In this document: piece by piece, positions 32,605 to 41,445 of the stretch | Layout: the number at the start of each line of letters is the position of its first letter | Numbering within the stretch: position 1 is the stretch's first letter | NCBI RefSeq assembly: GCF_015163075.1 | Contig: NZ_JADDXU010000030.1 | Location: forward strand, 1-64,000 | DNA length: 64,000 nt | From: Streptomyces justiciae | Lineage (GTDB): Bacteria; Actinomycetota; Actinomycetes; Streptomycetales; Streptomycetaceae | Direction: 5' to 3' | Notes under the pieces: model-generated | What the model saw: only the letters and a program-made list of their open reading frames with translations | What the model was told of the DNA's origin: nothing | Database searches by the model: none | Made by a program: the position numbers and the translations under genes

Positions 32605-33312
32605 ATGACGACCTTCCAGCGAGCGCGCAGCGAGGAACAGCGCGAGATCCGGCGGCAGGCCATCCTCGACACCGCGGCCGCGATGCTCGACGAGATGACC
32701 GTGAGCGCCCTCAGCCTCAACGAACTGAGCCGGCGCGTGGGCCTGGCGAAGTCCAACGTGCTGCGCTACTTCGAATCACGCGAAGCCGTCCTGCTGGAAC
32801 TGCTCGACCGCGACTGGCGCCAGTGGACCGCCGCCCTCCCCGCGCAGCTGGCCGCCGCCATCACCCCCGACGCCCCGCCGAACCAGCGCGGCCAGGAGTT
32901 CGCCACCGTCCTGGCCCACTCCCTCACCCAGCGCCGCACCCTGTGCGACCTGCTCAGCGCCCAAGCAGGCGTCCTGGAACACAACATCTCCCCCGACGTC
33001 GCCGCCCGCTACAAACGCGCAGCCCTCGACAACGTCGCCGCCCTGGCCACCCTCGCCCGCCGCCACCTGCCCGAACTCGGCGACCACGCCGACCAGCTGT
33101 GCGCCCAGACCATCATGATCAGCGGCGCGGTGTGGACCCACGCCCGCCCCTCCACCGCCATGCTCACCGCCTACGCCGCCGACCCCACCCTCGCCGCCCT
33201 CCGCATGGACTTCACCACCACCCTGCAGGAGATGCTGACCACCCTCATCGCAGGCACCCTCACCAGAACACAAACCCGACCCACCACCCAAACCACCGAC
33301 ACAGGTGCTTAG
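32605..33312 (+). CDS. TetR-family transcriptional regulator
   Basis: 235 residues. N-terminal TetR helix-turn-helix: IRRQAILDTAAAMLDEMTVSALSLNELSRRVGLAKSNVLRYFESREAVLLELLDRDW. The C-terminal ligand-binding domain is helical and ends in a Thr-rich tail. ATG 32605 follows GGGGGGT. Three AGACCG-type half-site palindromes lie directly upstream, so it should repress itself and the divergent SDR gene. It ends in a 4-base convergent overlap with the SARP gene (33309-33312). Confidence 0.9.
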   Translation: MTTFQRARSEEQREIRRQAILDTAAAMLDEMTVSALSLNELSRRVGLAKSNVLRYFESREAVLLELLDRDWRQWTAALPAQLAAAITPDAPPNQRGQEFATVLAHSLTQRRTLCDLLSAQAGVLEHNISPDVAARYKRAALDNVAALATLARRHLPELGDHADQLCAQTIMISGAVWTHARPSTAMLTAYAADPTLAALRMDFTTTLQEMLTTLIAGTLTRTQTRPTTQTTDTGA

Positions 33313-35480
33313 GAGCTGGAGGGCTGGAAGCACATCTCCAGGGCCGAGGTCAGGCGGCGGTGCAGGGTTTCGTCCTGGGGGTGGTTCTCGATGGAGCGGA
33401 CGAGTTCCGGCAGCAGGTACTGCTCGGCGACGATCCACTCGGCGGCGTCCGCGTGTCCGTTGAACCGCTCGGGGCGGACGCCGGGACGCGGGGGCGGCAG
33501 CAGTACGGTGCCGCGATGGGGCGCGAGGCGTGCCGTGGCGGCGTCGGCGCTGTAGAGGTAGTGCTCGACCATCCTGGCCAGGGCCTCGGAGCGCGCGGCG
33601 GGGGAGTCGAGGACCGCGCCGAGTTCCCTGGCGTAGGTGCGCAGCAGTTCGTGGCAGGTGTACCGGCCCGCGGTCAGTTCGACCAGCAGATGATGGTCCA
33701 TCAGTTCCGCCACGTCCTGCCGGGTTCTGCGCGGGTCGGTGCCGGCCATGCTGACCGCGGCCGGCATCCCGATGTCGCGCGACGGGTGCAGGCTCAGCAG
33801 CCGGAACAATCGTGCGGCGCTACTGCTCAGCGCATCGTAGGAGCGGTGGAAGGAGCTGCGGATGTCGGTGCGGTCGTCGTGGCAGGACAGGGCGTCGAGG
33901 CAGTCGTCGGCATCCTGCAGTCTGGCCGCGAGTGACACCAGCGGAAACCTCGGCTGCGCCAGGGCCCGGGCACCGGTGACGGCCAGGGCTAACGGCAGCC
34001 CGCCGACCAGTTCCACGATCTCTTCGGCAGTGGTGTGCTCGGCCCGGATCCGGTCGGTGCCCAGCCGCCGGTCGAGCAGTTCCAGGCCTTCCGCGCGCGT
34101 CATGGGCTCCAATGTGATGACGCGGGCGTTGTCCGTCACCGCCAGACCCTCCAGTCGTCGGCGGCTGGTGACGACGGCGACACAGCCAGGCGTGGCGGGG
34201 AGCAGGGGGCGTACCTGCTCACAGTTCTCGGCGTCGTCCAGGACGAGGAGGAGTCGCCGTCCGCTGAGGGCGCTGCGGTAGAGGGCGGCGAGTGCGGCTG
34301 TGCCGGCGTGGGTGTGGTCGTGCTCCACACCGAGTGCCCCGAGGATTTCGCTGATGGCCTCGGCGGGGTCGAGCGGGGGCCGGGAGGGGTGGTGGCCCTG
34401 GAGGTCGATGTGGAGCTGCCCGTCGGGGAAGTGGTCGGCGATCAGGTGGGCCCAGTGCACGGCCAGCGTCGTTTTGCCGACTCCCGCCATGCCGCAGATG
34501 GCCGCAGTCATGGTGGGCGGGCGGCTTTCGCCCTCGATCGGAAGTAGTTCCAGGCACTGGCTCAGAGGTTCGCGGCGGCCGGCGAAAGAGGCGCAGTCCG
34601 CGGGGAGTTGTGAGGGGCGGCCGGGTTCCGCGGGCAGGGGCAGGGGGCTGTCGGGGGATCGGGAGGTGCGGCGCTGGAGCAAGTGCTGCTGGGCGGCGCG
34701 CAGCTCGGGGCCGGGCTCGACGCCCAGTTCCTCGGCGAGTGCGTCGCGGATGGTCTCGAACTGTCGCAGGGCTTCGGCCTGTCGGCCGGTGGCCGCCAGA
34801 GCGGCGATCGCGCGGGCATGGAGGGCCTCGTCGAAGGGGTGGTTCTCCAGGGCGTTGCGCAGGACGGTGAGGACTTCTTCGGTCAGCGCGGGTGCCGCGT
34901 TCAGGACGGCGTCGGCGGCCTCTTTCACCGTGGCGACGAACTCGTGTCCTACGGAGGTGAAGACCGGATGCCGGGCCACGGAGGTGCCGGCCGCGACGAT
35001 GGGTCCGCGCCACAGCCGGAGTGCGTCTATGAAGTCCTGGGCGGCTTCGGCGGGGGCTCCGTCGCGGAGCGCGAGCTGTGCCTGGGCGCGCAGGTCGCGG
35101 AAGCGCAGCAGGTCCGAGCTGGAGGTGTCGACCAGGAGTCGATAGCCGTCGGCGGCGCGGACGAGGTGTGCGGCGTTGCTGCGGCTGCGCAGTTCGGGCT
35201 CGAGTGTTCTGCGCAGGGCGCCGATGTGCCGGTGCACCACGTTGGCGGCGCTGGGCGGCGATTCCCCGTCCCACAGGATGTCGACCGCTTCGCCCAGCGT
35301 GAGCGGTCCGGGGGCGCGGAGCAGCAGCAGGGCGAGCAGGGCCAGGCGTTTCGGGGGGCCCACATCGATCTCGGTGTCCCCGCGCGTCGCCCGTACGGTG
35401 CCGAGGAGTGAGTAGCGCACTGTCGCGTCCATCTCGCGGCTGGCCTCGCTGTTTCTCCAGTGGTGCTGCTGGTCGCTCAT
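33309..35480 (-). CDS. SARP/AfsR-type regulator (OmpR HTH, BTAD, NB-ARC) with a TTA codon
   Basis: 723 residues. The N-terminal OmpR-type winged helix (about 20-110: YSLLGTVRATRGDTEIDVGPPKRLALLALLLLRAPGPL, AANVVHRHIGALRRTLEP) is followed by the bacterial transcriptional activation domain (about 120-265) and an NB-ARC ATPase: P-loop GMAGVGKTT, Walker B LLLVLDDAENC, GGLPLALAV. There is no TPR tail, so it is shorter than AfsR. Codon 497 (33990-33992 on the plus strand, TAA) is TTA, implying bldA-dependent translation. Such regulators activate antibiotic clusters, but no biosynthetic cluster is visible here, so its target may be elsewhere. ATG 35480 is the longest start; Met17 is an alternative. 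Confidence 0.92.
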   Translation of the reverse strand: MSDQQHHWRNSEASREMDATVRYSLLGTVRATRGDTEIDVGPPKRLALLALLLLRAPGPLTLGEAVDILWDGESPPSAANVVHRHIGALRRTLEPELRSRSNAAHLVRAADGYRLLVDTSSSDLLRFRDLRAQAQLALRDGAPAEAAQDFIDALRLWRGPIVAAGTSVARHPVFTSVGHEFVATVKEAADAVLNAAPALTEEVLTVLRNALENHPFDEALHARAIAALAATGRQAEALRQFETIRDALAEELGVEPGPELRAAQQHLLQRRTSRSPDSPLPLPAEPGRPSQLPADCASFAGRREPLSQCLELLPIEGESRPPTMTAAICGMAGVGKTTLAVHWAHLIADHFPDGQLHIDLQGHHPSRPPLDPAEAISEILGALGVEHDHTHAGTAALAALYRSALSGRRLLLVLDDAENCEQVRPLLPATPGCVAVVTSRRRLEGLAVTDNARVITLEPMTRAEGLELLDRRLGTDRIRAEHTTAEEIVELVGGLPLALAVTGARALAQPRFPLVSLAARLQDADDCLDALSCHDDRTDIRSSFHRSYDALSSSAARLFRLLSLHPSRDIGMPAAVSMAGTDPRRTRQDVAELMDHHLLVELTAGRYTCHELLRTYARELGAVLDSPAARSEALARMVEHYLYSADAATARLAPHRGTVLLPPPRPGVRPERFNGHADAAEWIVAEQYLLPELVRSIENHPQDETLHRRLTSALEMCFQPSSS

Positions 35481-35677
35481 CCGGTCCCGTCTTCACTGCG
35501 CCGGTGCGGGAGCCACGCCGTCTCTGTGTGCGGGGCGTGTGACCAAGACCGCGAAGTGTAGCCACGTTTCTTGACATGTGTGTGCGGTCGGAGGTGTCCC
35601 GGTCGGGCGGCGCTGCCGAGTCTGGCAGGCGGGTGGCAGTCGGTGATCGGTCACGTGACTTAGTACCCCTCGAGTGA

Positions 35678-35698
35678 GTCACCGCTTTAACAGGTGAC
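35678..35698 (+). promoter_or_regulatory. GTCACC-N9-GGTGAC box upstream of the gene at 35876
   Basis: Half-sites 35678-35683 and 35693-35698, spacer GCTTTAACA. It lies 178 bases before the chosen TTG start. The 35481-35875 gap between divergent genes holds no gene; it also has ACATGTGTGTG at 35574-35584. Confidence 0.75.
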
Positions 35699-35875
35699 GG
35701 CCGTTTCTCATGGTGCCGTATCATGCGTCACTCGTCAAGGCGGTTACTTGCGGGGGTGGCGGTCAGTGCGGCTACCGCCGGCGATCCCCGTGAACCCCCG
35801 CGGTCGCCCACTCCGTTCAACCTCATGACCGGCCTTGCCGGCCGGGCGATTCGTACCCGTGAGAGGAGGTGGCCC

Positions 35876-36499
35876 TTGTACGTTCTGGTCCCTGACGACC
35901 CCGTGTTCTACGCGAAGTTCCAGAGCCTCGAGGAGCCGCTGCTGCGCCACCTCTACCGGCTGCATCACACGGGCGCGGAACCCGACGACGAGCGGATCAT
36001 CGCGGATGCCTACGACAGCTGGGTGCAGGTGCTGCTGAAACTGCCGCTGTGGGCGCGCTGGCACACCGAGGACGTGCCCGCCGTCACCGCTCCCGCGGAG
36101 CCGCCTCCGCCCCGGTACACCCTGCACACCATGCGCGGTGACCAGCTGACCAGTCTCTATCCGATCGAGGTGACCGCGGTCGATCTCGGGCAGTTGACGG
36201 CCTGCCTCGACTTGCTCGCCGCCCTCGGTGAACGCCCGGGTGCCCGCGCCGGCTCCGGGCTGCCCGACGACGAGAAACGTCTCACCGATGTCTTCCGGCG
36301 CGTCGTCGACGTGCTGCTGCTGCCGCCTCCGCCGAGGCTGCTGAACATCCTGCGGTTCGTGACCCAGGGGGTCGCCGTGTCGGTGACCCTGCCGACCGAG
36401 CGCGAGCAGGAGTACCAGCGCTTCTGTGCGGAGATCGTGACCATTCTCAGCTCGGGTGACACCTTCGCCTATCAGAGCCACCGGGCCATGTATCTCTGA
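35876..36499 (+). CDS. Unrecognised soluble protein under a GTCACC box
   Basis: 207 residues; I do not recognise the family. The frame is open from 35723, but a perfect AGGAGGT (35864-35870) sits 5 bases before TTG 35876, which I take as the start (YVLVPDDPVFYAKFQSLEEPLLRHLYRLHHTG). The protein is helical and acidic, with a Pro-rich loop (AVTAPAEPPPPRYTL) and a central RGDQLTSLYPIEVTAVDLGQL stretch. There is no signal peptide, membrane helix or known catalytic motif. The stress-type box upstream groups it with ohr, Bax inhibitor-1 and the molybdopterin oxidoreductase. The hemerythrin-like gene follows after a terminator. Confidence 0.65.
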   Translation: MYVLVPDDPVFYAKFQSLEEPLLRHLYRLHHTGAEPDDERIIADAYDSWVQVLLKLPLWARWHTEDVPAVTAPAEPPPPRYTLHTMRGDQLTSLYPIEVTAVDLGQLTACLDLLAALGERPGARAGSGLPDDEKRLTDVFRRVVDVLLLPPPPRLLNILRFVTQGVAVSVTLPTEREQEYQRFCAEIVTILSSGDTFAYQSHRAMYL

Positions 36500-36670
36500 G
36501 TGTGTCCGAGGTGTGCCACCGGAACGGTTGGTTCCACATGTTGTGGTGAACCTTTCAGATCCGCTGTCCCGTTCTCCAGTTGGAAGGCTCCGCCGTCGAA
36601 CACGCGGGCGGGGGAGCCGGGATGGGGTGCTCGGAGTCCAGCCACGCCCGCGTGGTCCGTCCCCGTCCCC

Positions 36671-36708
36671 GCACCGGCGGCCCGGGTCCCCCCTCGGGCC
36701 GCCGGTGC
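36671..36708 (+). terminator. 14-bp hairpin between the unknown gene and the hemerythrin-like gene
   Basis: GCACCGGCGGCCCG (36671-36684) pairs perfectly with 36695-36708 around a 10-base loop, 29 bases before the next start codon. It may terminate the upstream transcript or act in the leader of the hemerythrin-like gene. Confidence 0.6.
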
Positions 36709-36736
36709 GCTCACGTTGGTCTAGAAGGGTTCACGG

Positions 36737-37423
36737 ATGTCCGCCACGCAGGCGCCGATCACGGACGGCGCCCGTCTCTTCGAGGAACTCCTCGCCGCCC
36801 ATACGGTCATGGCCCGGGGCGCGGATCTGATCGCGGAGTCATTCACCCGACTGGCAGACGGCGCGCCCGTCGAAACCAGCACCCTGGTGACGACTGCACG
36901 CTGGTTCGTCGACTTCGTACGCCATCACCGGCGCACCGAGGACGAGCTGCTCTGGCCGGTGCTGCGGGAGCGGTGCCCCGAAGCGGTGCGCAGTCTCGAT
37001 CTCCTGGACGAGGATGACGACGCGATGGCCGAGGGGCTGGACGCGCTGGAGAGCGTCATGGAGCAGATCGCAGAGGAGCGCCGGGTCGGCGGATCGGTGA
37101 GCTGGGGACATGCGATGAAGGAGGGCACGCTCGCCTCCCACCAGGTCCGCCAGGGGCTGACCGGGCATCGTTCCGTCGTACGCCCCTTGCTCAAGGGGCT
37201 GCTCACCAAAGCGGGCGAAGAAGATCTCGAGGTGCTCCGCAGGGCGGCGGCCGACGGCGTCTGGCGCAGTGAGCCGCACCTGACCATCGGGTTCTTGGAA
37301 CACCCCGAGCCCGTTCCCGGCCGGGAACGGGTCTGCGCGGGTTTCCCGACGCCGGTGCGCTGGGCCCGGAGCGTGCTGATGAACCGGTTCCGCAGGACCC
37401 TCAGGGACCTCGCGGCCGACTGA
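36737..37423 (+). CDS. Hemerythrin-like (HHE) domain protein
   Basis: 228 residues. The first ~165 residues form a four-helix HHE bundle with His/Glu ligands expected in LLAAHTVMARG, FVRHHRRTEDELLWPVL, AMAEGLDALESVMEQ and HQVRQGLTGHRSVVRPLL. The C-terminal ~60 residues (PEPVPGRERVCAGFPTPVRWARSVLMNRFRRTLRDLAAD) are basic. Non-oxygen-carrying hemerythrin-like proteins sense or detoxify iron, oxygen or NO and often sit in stress operons. That fits the adjacent CGNR regulator and the box-controlled gene upstream. ATG 36737 begins the conserved helix region. Confidence 0.82.
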   Translation: MSATQAPITDGARLFEELLAAHTVMARGADLIAESFTRLADGAPVETSTLVTTARWFVDFVRHHRRTEDELLWPVLRERCPEAVRSLDLLDEDDDAMAEGLDALESVMEQIAEERRVGGSVSWGHAMKEGTLASHQVRQGLTGHRSVVRPLLKGLLTKAGEEDLEVLRRAAADGVWRSEPHLTIGFLEHPEPVPGRERVCAGFPTPVRWARSVLMNRFRRTLRDLAAD

Positions 37424-37463
37424 GCCCCGCGCCCGCCGGGACGTGTACTGCCGTGGGTCAGGG

Positions 37464-38027
37464 TCAGCGCGCGGCCGTGGCGGGCGCGGACTTCTTGCGG
37501 GCCCGGTAGGCGGCGGCCTTGATCTTGTTGCCGCAGGACTCCATGCCGCACCACTGGCGCCGCATGCCCCGGGAGCGGTCGATGTAGACCCGGGTGCACT
37601 CGGGATTGCCGCACTCCTTCATCAGGGGCACGTCCGGGCCGCTGAGCAGCTCGACCGCCTGCCGGGCGACGGTCGCGAGCGCCTGCTCGGGCGTTGCCTC
37701 GGTGAGCCGACCGGTCGCGGTGAGCTGGGGCGTGACCGGGGTCTTGCGCGCGGCTGCGTTGACCGCGTCGAGTGCCTCCGGGTCGAACTCCTCGCCGAGG
37801 CGGCGGTCGGTCACGAGCCGGTAGATGGCCTCGCGTACGGCCGTCGCCTCCCGTACGTCGTCGTCCTGGCCCGGGGTGATGGTGTCCACCAGACCGGACT
37901 CCAGGTACCAGGCGTTCAGCCGCTCCGGCGTCACGAACATCTCGAACCGGGTCGAGCGTCGGGCCCGGAGCGTGGCCGCGAAGTCGAGAGCCGGGTGCCC
38001 GCATACGAAGACATGGTCAAGATTCAC
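37464..38027 (-). CDS. CGNR zinc-finger (ABATE domain) stress-type transcriptional regulator
   Basis: 187 residues. The N-terminal ABATE domain starts HVFVCGHPALDFAATL and ends near residue 130. The C-terminal zinc finger has Cys139, Cys144, Cys160 and Cys165 (MKECGNPEC...RRQWCGMESCGNK) and a basic helix AAAYRARKK; the signature tetrad reads CGNK instead of CGNR. The GTG at 38027 is chosen because the conserved sequence starts there; no ribosome binding site precedes it and the regulatory box abuts it directly, so the mRNA may be leaderless. The box at 38028-38048 implies autoregulation, and five more boxes in the window suggest a regulon with ohr and other stress genes. Confidence 0.85.
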   Translation of the reverse strand: MNLDHVFVCGHPALDFAATLRARRSTRFEMFVTPERLNAWYLESGLVDTITPGQDDDVREATAVREAIYRLVTDRRLGEEFDPEALDAVNAAARKTPVTPQLTATGRLTEATPEQALATVARQAVELLSGPDVPLMKECGNPECTRVYIDRSRGMRRQWCGMESCGNKIKAAAYRARKKSAPATAAR

Positions 38028-38048
38028 ATCACCATCTTGACAGGTGAC
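38028..38048 (-). promoter_or_regulatory. ATCACC-N9-GGTGAC box abutting the CGNR regulator start codon
   Basis: On the plus strand ATCACC (38028-38033), spacer ATCTTGACA, GGTGAC (38043-38048). The box ends exactly at the GTG start codon of the minus-strand CGNR gene, so bound protein would cover the initiation region. One half-site has A for G. Confidence 0.7.
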
Positions 38049-38105
38049 TCCGCTCGGGCGCAAGAAGCGTTACCGGTTCAGCTGGTGTTCCCGGTCTCAA
38101 GGGCG

Positions 38106-39707
38106 TCAGTGTCCCAGCCGGTGCTCCCTGCCCTGCCAGCGCCGACGCAGCCAGCGGTCGTGGCTGGCCACGACGACCGCGCCGGGGCCCGGACCCAGTG
38201 CCTCCTCCAGTTCGTCGCACAGGGCGGGGGAGAGGTGGTTGGTGGGCTCGTCCAGCAGGAGGAGCTGGGGTGGGCGGGCCACCAGCAGGGCCAGGGCCAG
38301 GCGGCGGCGCTGGCCCACGGAGAGGTGTCCCACCGGCTTGTCCAGGTCCGCTTCGTGGATGAGGCCGAGCGAGCCCAAGGGCACCTTCTCCGCCCGCTGC
38401 ACGCCGAGCGTCTGCTCGTAGGTGTCGCGGACCGTGCGGTCGTACCGCTCGAAGGCCGTGTCCTGTGTGAGCAGGCCGACCGTCAGCCTGCGCCGCCGGA
38501 CCACCTCGCCCTCGGCCAGGAGGCGCCCGGCGAGTACGGCGAGCAGCGTCGACTTGCCCGCCCCGTTGCCGCCCGTGACCAGCAGCCGGTCGGTCGGCGA
38601 CACCTCAAGCCCCTCCAGGGCGAGCCGCCCCGGCACCCGCACCCCGCTCAGCGACACCAGGGGCCGCGGGCCCTCCTCGCTGCGTGCCGCCAGCTCCCCG
38701 GCCGCGAACCGCAGCGGGCGGGGCGGCTCGGCGACCCGGGTGCGCTCCAGTTCCGCCAGCCGCCGGGTGGCGTTGCGGACCCGGCGGGAGATCTGGCTCT
38801 GCACCCGGCCCGCCCGGTGGCCGTAGCCCATCTTCTCGTTGTCGGTACGGCCCCGGTCCGGCGCGACCCGGTGTGCGGTCACGCCCGCGGACTCCCGCAA
38901 CGCCTCCAGCTCCTCCTGCTCCTCGGCGTACCGCCGCTCCCAGCGTTCGCGTTCGGCGCGCTTCTCCGTGAGGTAGGCGCTGTAGTTGCCGCCGTAGCGG
39001 ACCGGGCCGTCCACCGCCGGGTCGAGATCGATCAGGTCGGTGCAGACGGCGTCGAGGAACGCCCGGTCGTGGCTGGCGACGACGACCGTGCCGGGCAGGG
39101 CGCGGAGCTGCTCCTCCAGGAAGGCGGCGGCGCCGTCGTCGAGGTGGTTGGTCGGCTCGTCGAGGAGCAGGGCCGAGGGGCGGCGGACGAGGAGCGCGGC
39201 CAGGGCCAGTCGGCCGCGCTGGCCGCCGGAGAGTGAGGCCAGGGTGCGGTTGTGGGCGAAGGCGCCGAGGCCCAGGCCGTCCAGGACGAGGGCCGCGCGG
39301 CGGTCGGCGTCCCAGGATTCGCGGTGCTGGGCCTGTTCGAGGCGCTTGCCGTAGGCGTCGAGGAGGTCGTGATCCTCCGGGGTCCGGGCCAGTTCCTCGC
39401 CGAGCCGGTCCAGTTCGGCGAGGTCCTCGCGGGCCTCGCGCAAAGCCTCGTCCAGCACCGCGGCGATGGTGGCTTCGGCGTCGTACGGCATCTCCTGGTG
39501 GAGGAAGCCGAGGTCGGCGGGGCGGGTGACGCTTCCGGCGTCGGGTTCGTCCGTGCCCGCGAGGAGGCGGAGCAGGGTGGACTTGCCGACGCCGTTCTCC
39601 CCGATGAGGCCGATGCGGTGGCCGGGAGAGGCGGTCAGGGAGATGCCGTCGAGGACGCGACGGCCGCCCAGGTTGCGGACGAGGTCGTGGGCGATCAGTG
39701 CGGACAC
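38106..39707 (-). CDS. ABC-F family ATPase (ribosome-associated)
   Basis: 533 residues, two nucleotide-binding domains without membrane spans. NBD1 P-loop GENGVGKST and signature LSGGQRGRLALA; NBD2 P-loop GGNGAGKST and signature LSVGQRRRLALA; each with a Walker B LLLDEPTNH. The linker between NBDs (about 240-320) is helical and charged (EKRAERERWERRYAEEQEELEAL), the ribosome-contacting element of ABC-F proteins. GTG 39707 follows GGGGGA. Members either protect ribosomes from antibiotics or act as translation factors; which cannot be told here. It lies downstream of a second ABC-F gene on the same strand with 81 bases between. Confidence 0.9.
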   Translation of the reverse strand: MSALIAHDLVRNLGGRRVLDGISLTASPGHRIGLIGENGVGKSTLLRLLAGTDEPDAGSVTRPADLGFLHQEMPYDAEATIAAVLDEALREAREDLAELDRLGEELARTPEDHDLLDAYGKRLEQAQHRESWDADRRAALVLDGLGLGAFAHNRTLASLSGGQRGRLALAALLVRRPSALLLDEPTNHLDDGAAAFLEEQLRALPGTVVVASHDRAFLDAVCTDLIDLDPAVDGPVRYGGNYSAYLTEKRAERERWERRYAEEQEELEALRESAGVTAHRVAPDRGRTDNEKMGYGHRAGRVQSQISRRVRNATRRLAELERTRVAEPPRPLRFAAGELAARSEEGPRPLVSLSGVRVPGRLALEGLEVSPTDRLLVTGGNGAGKSTLLAVLAGRLLAEGEVVRRRRLTVGLLTQDTAFERYDRTVRDTYEQTLGVQRAEKVPLGSLGLIHEADLDKPVGHLSVGQRRRLALALLVARPPQLLLLDEPTNHLSPALCDELEEALGPGPGAVVVASHDRWLRRRWQGREHRLGH

Positions 39708-39788
39708 AGGTGTCCCCCAGGGGTGAGCGGTGGTCGGCCCGCCGGGCGCAGGGCGCCTCGGACGCGGGCCATGGCACACGTCACCGGC

Positions 39789-41423
39789 TCACACCTCGGG
39801 CGCCCCCGTCTCCTTGAGCGTGCCGTCGGCCAGCCGCAGCCAGCGGTTCACGCCGATCTCGGCGAGGAACCGTTCGTCGTGGCTGACCACCATGAAGGCA
39901 CCCTGGTAGGAGTTGAGCGCGCTCTCCAGCTGGCCCGCGCTGACCAGGTCGAGGTTGTTGGTGGGTTCGTCGAGGAGAAGCAGGTGCGGGGCCGGTTCGG
40001 CGCACAGGACGCAGGCCAGGGTGGCGCGCAGGCGTTCGCCGCCGGACAGGACGCCGACCGGGAGGTGGGCGCGGGGGCCGCGGAAGAGGAAGCGGGCGAG
40101 GAGGTTCATGCGCTCCGCCTCCGGTCGCTCGGGGGCGAAGGCGGCGAAGTTCTCGGCGACCGTGCGGTCCAGGTCGAGCAGGTCCAGGCGCTGGGAGAGG
40201 TAGGCGATCCGGCCGTCGTTGCGCTTGATCTCGCCGCTGTCCGGGGCGAGTTCGCCAGTGACCAGGCGCATGAGAGTGGTCTTCCCGGCGCCGTTGGGGC
40301 CGACGAGGGCGATCCGCTCGGGGCCGCGGACGGTCAGGTCGACGCCGCCCGGGGCGAACACGTCCCGCTCGCCGAGGCTGACCTGCATGCCCTCGCCGAG
40401 GAAGAGGTTGCGGCCCGCGGGCACCTGGGTGTCGGGCAGCTCCAGGGTGAGGCGCTGCTCGTCGCGCAGGGCGCGGCCCGCCTCGTCCAGGCGGGCCTTG
40501 GCCTCGCTGACCCGTGAGGCGTGCATGGTGCCGGACTTGCCCGCGGCCTCCTGGGCGCCGCGCTTCATGTTGCCCGCGAAGATCTTGGGCAGACCGGCGT
40601 TCTTGAGGTTCTTGGAGGCGTTGCTCATCCGCCGCTCGGCGCGTTCGCGGGCCTGCTGCATCTCGCGCTTCTCGCGCTTGAGCTCCTGCTCGGCGTTGCG
40701 GACGTTCTTCTCCGCGACCTCCTGCTCGGCGCGCACGGCCTCCTCGTACTCGGTGAAGTTGCCTCCGTACAGGCGCAGTTCGTTGCTGCCGAGTTCGGCG
40801 ATGCGTTCCATGCGGTCGAGAAGTGCGCGGTCGTGGCTGACCAGGAGCAGGGTGCCGTTGAAGTCGCCCAGGACGTCGTAGAGCTTGTGGCGGGCCTCGA
40901 CGTCGAGGTTGTTGGTCGGCTCGTCGAGGAGGAGGACGTCGGGGCGCTTGAGGAGCTGGGCGGCGAGGCCCAGGGAGACGACCTGGCCGCCGCTGAGGGT
41001 GCTCAGGCTGCGGTCCAGGGTGAGGTCGGCCAGGCCCAGGCGGTCGAGCTGGGCGCGGGTGCGCTCCTCGATGTCCCAGTCGTCGCCGATGGTGGCGAAG
41101 TGCTCCTCAGCGACGTCGCCGGACTCCACCGCGTCCAGGGCGCGGATGATCGCGGCGACACCGAGGACCTCGGCGACCGTGAGGCTGCCGGTCAGGGGGA
41201 GGCTCTGCGGGAGGTAGCCGAGGGTGCCGCCGACGGACACCGAGCCGGTGGCGGGCTTGAGCTCACCGGCGATGAGCTTGAGCAGGGTGGACTTGCCGGA
41301 GCCGTTCGGGGCGACCAGGCCGGTGCGCCCGGGGGTCACGGAGAAGGACAGGTCCTGGAAGACGGGGGTGTCGTCGGGCCAGGCGAAGGAGAGGTTCGAG
41401 CAGACGACGGACGCGTCGGACAT
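39789..41423 (-). CDS. ABC-F family ATPase with leader-type upstream region
   Basis: 544 residues with two NBDs: P-loops APNGSGKST and GPNGAGKTT, signatures LSGGQVVSLGLA and LSGGERLRATLA, Walker B LLLDEPTNNLD twice. The inter-NBD linker (about 235-320) has a long coiled coil (EEAVRAEQEVAEKNVRNAEQELKREKREMQQARER), as in Streptomyces antibiotic-resistance type and YdiF-like ABC-F proteins. ATG 41423 follows GAGGTC. It heads a probable two-gene operon with the next ABC-F gene. Its ~160-base leader contains a 9-codon reading frame and two hairpins, the anatomy of ribosome-mediated attenuation. Confidence 0.9.
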   Translation of the reverse strand: MSDASVVCSNLSFAWPDDTPVFQDLSFSVTPGRTGLVAPNGSGKSTLLKLIAGELKPATGSVSVGGTLGYLPQSLPLTGSLTVAEVLGVAAIIRALDAVESGDVAEEHFATIGDDWDIEERTRAQLDRLGLADLTLDRSLSTLSGGQVVSLGLAAQLLKRPDVLLLDEPTNNLDVEARHKLYDVLGDFNGTLLLVSHDRALLDRMERIAELGSNELRLYGGNFTEYEEAVRAEQEVAEKNVRNAEQELKREKREMQQARERAERRMSNASKNLKNAGLPKIFAGNMKRGAQEAAGKSGTMHASRVSEAKARLDEAGRALRDEQRLTLELPDTQVPAGRNLFLGEGMQVSLGERDVFAPGGVDLTVRGPERIALVGPNGAGKTTLMRLVTGELAPDSGEIKRNDGRIAYLSQRLDLLDLDRTVAENFAAFAPERPEAERMNLLARFLFRGPRAHLPVGVLSGGERLRATLACVLCAEPAPHLLLLDEPTNNLDLVSAGQLESALNSYQGAFMVVSHDERFLAEIGVNRWLRLADGTLKETGAPEV

Positions 41424-41445
41424 GGGGATGACCTCGGGTGGATCG

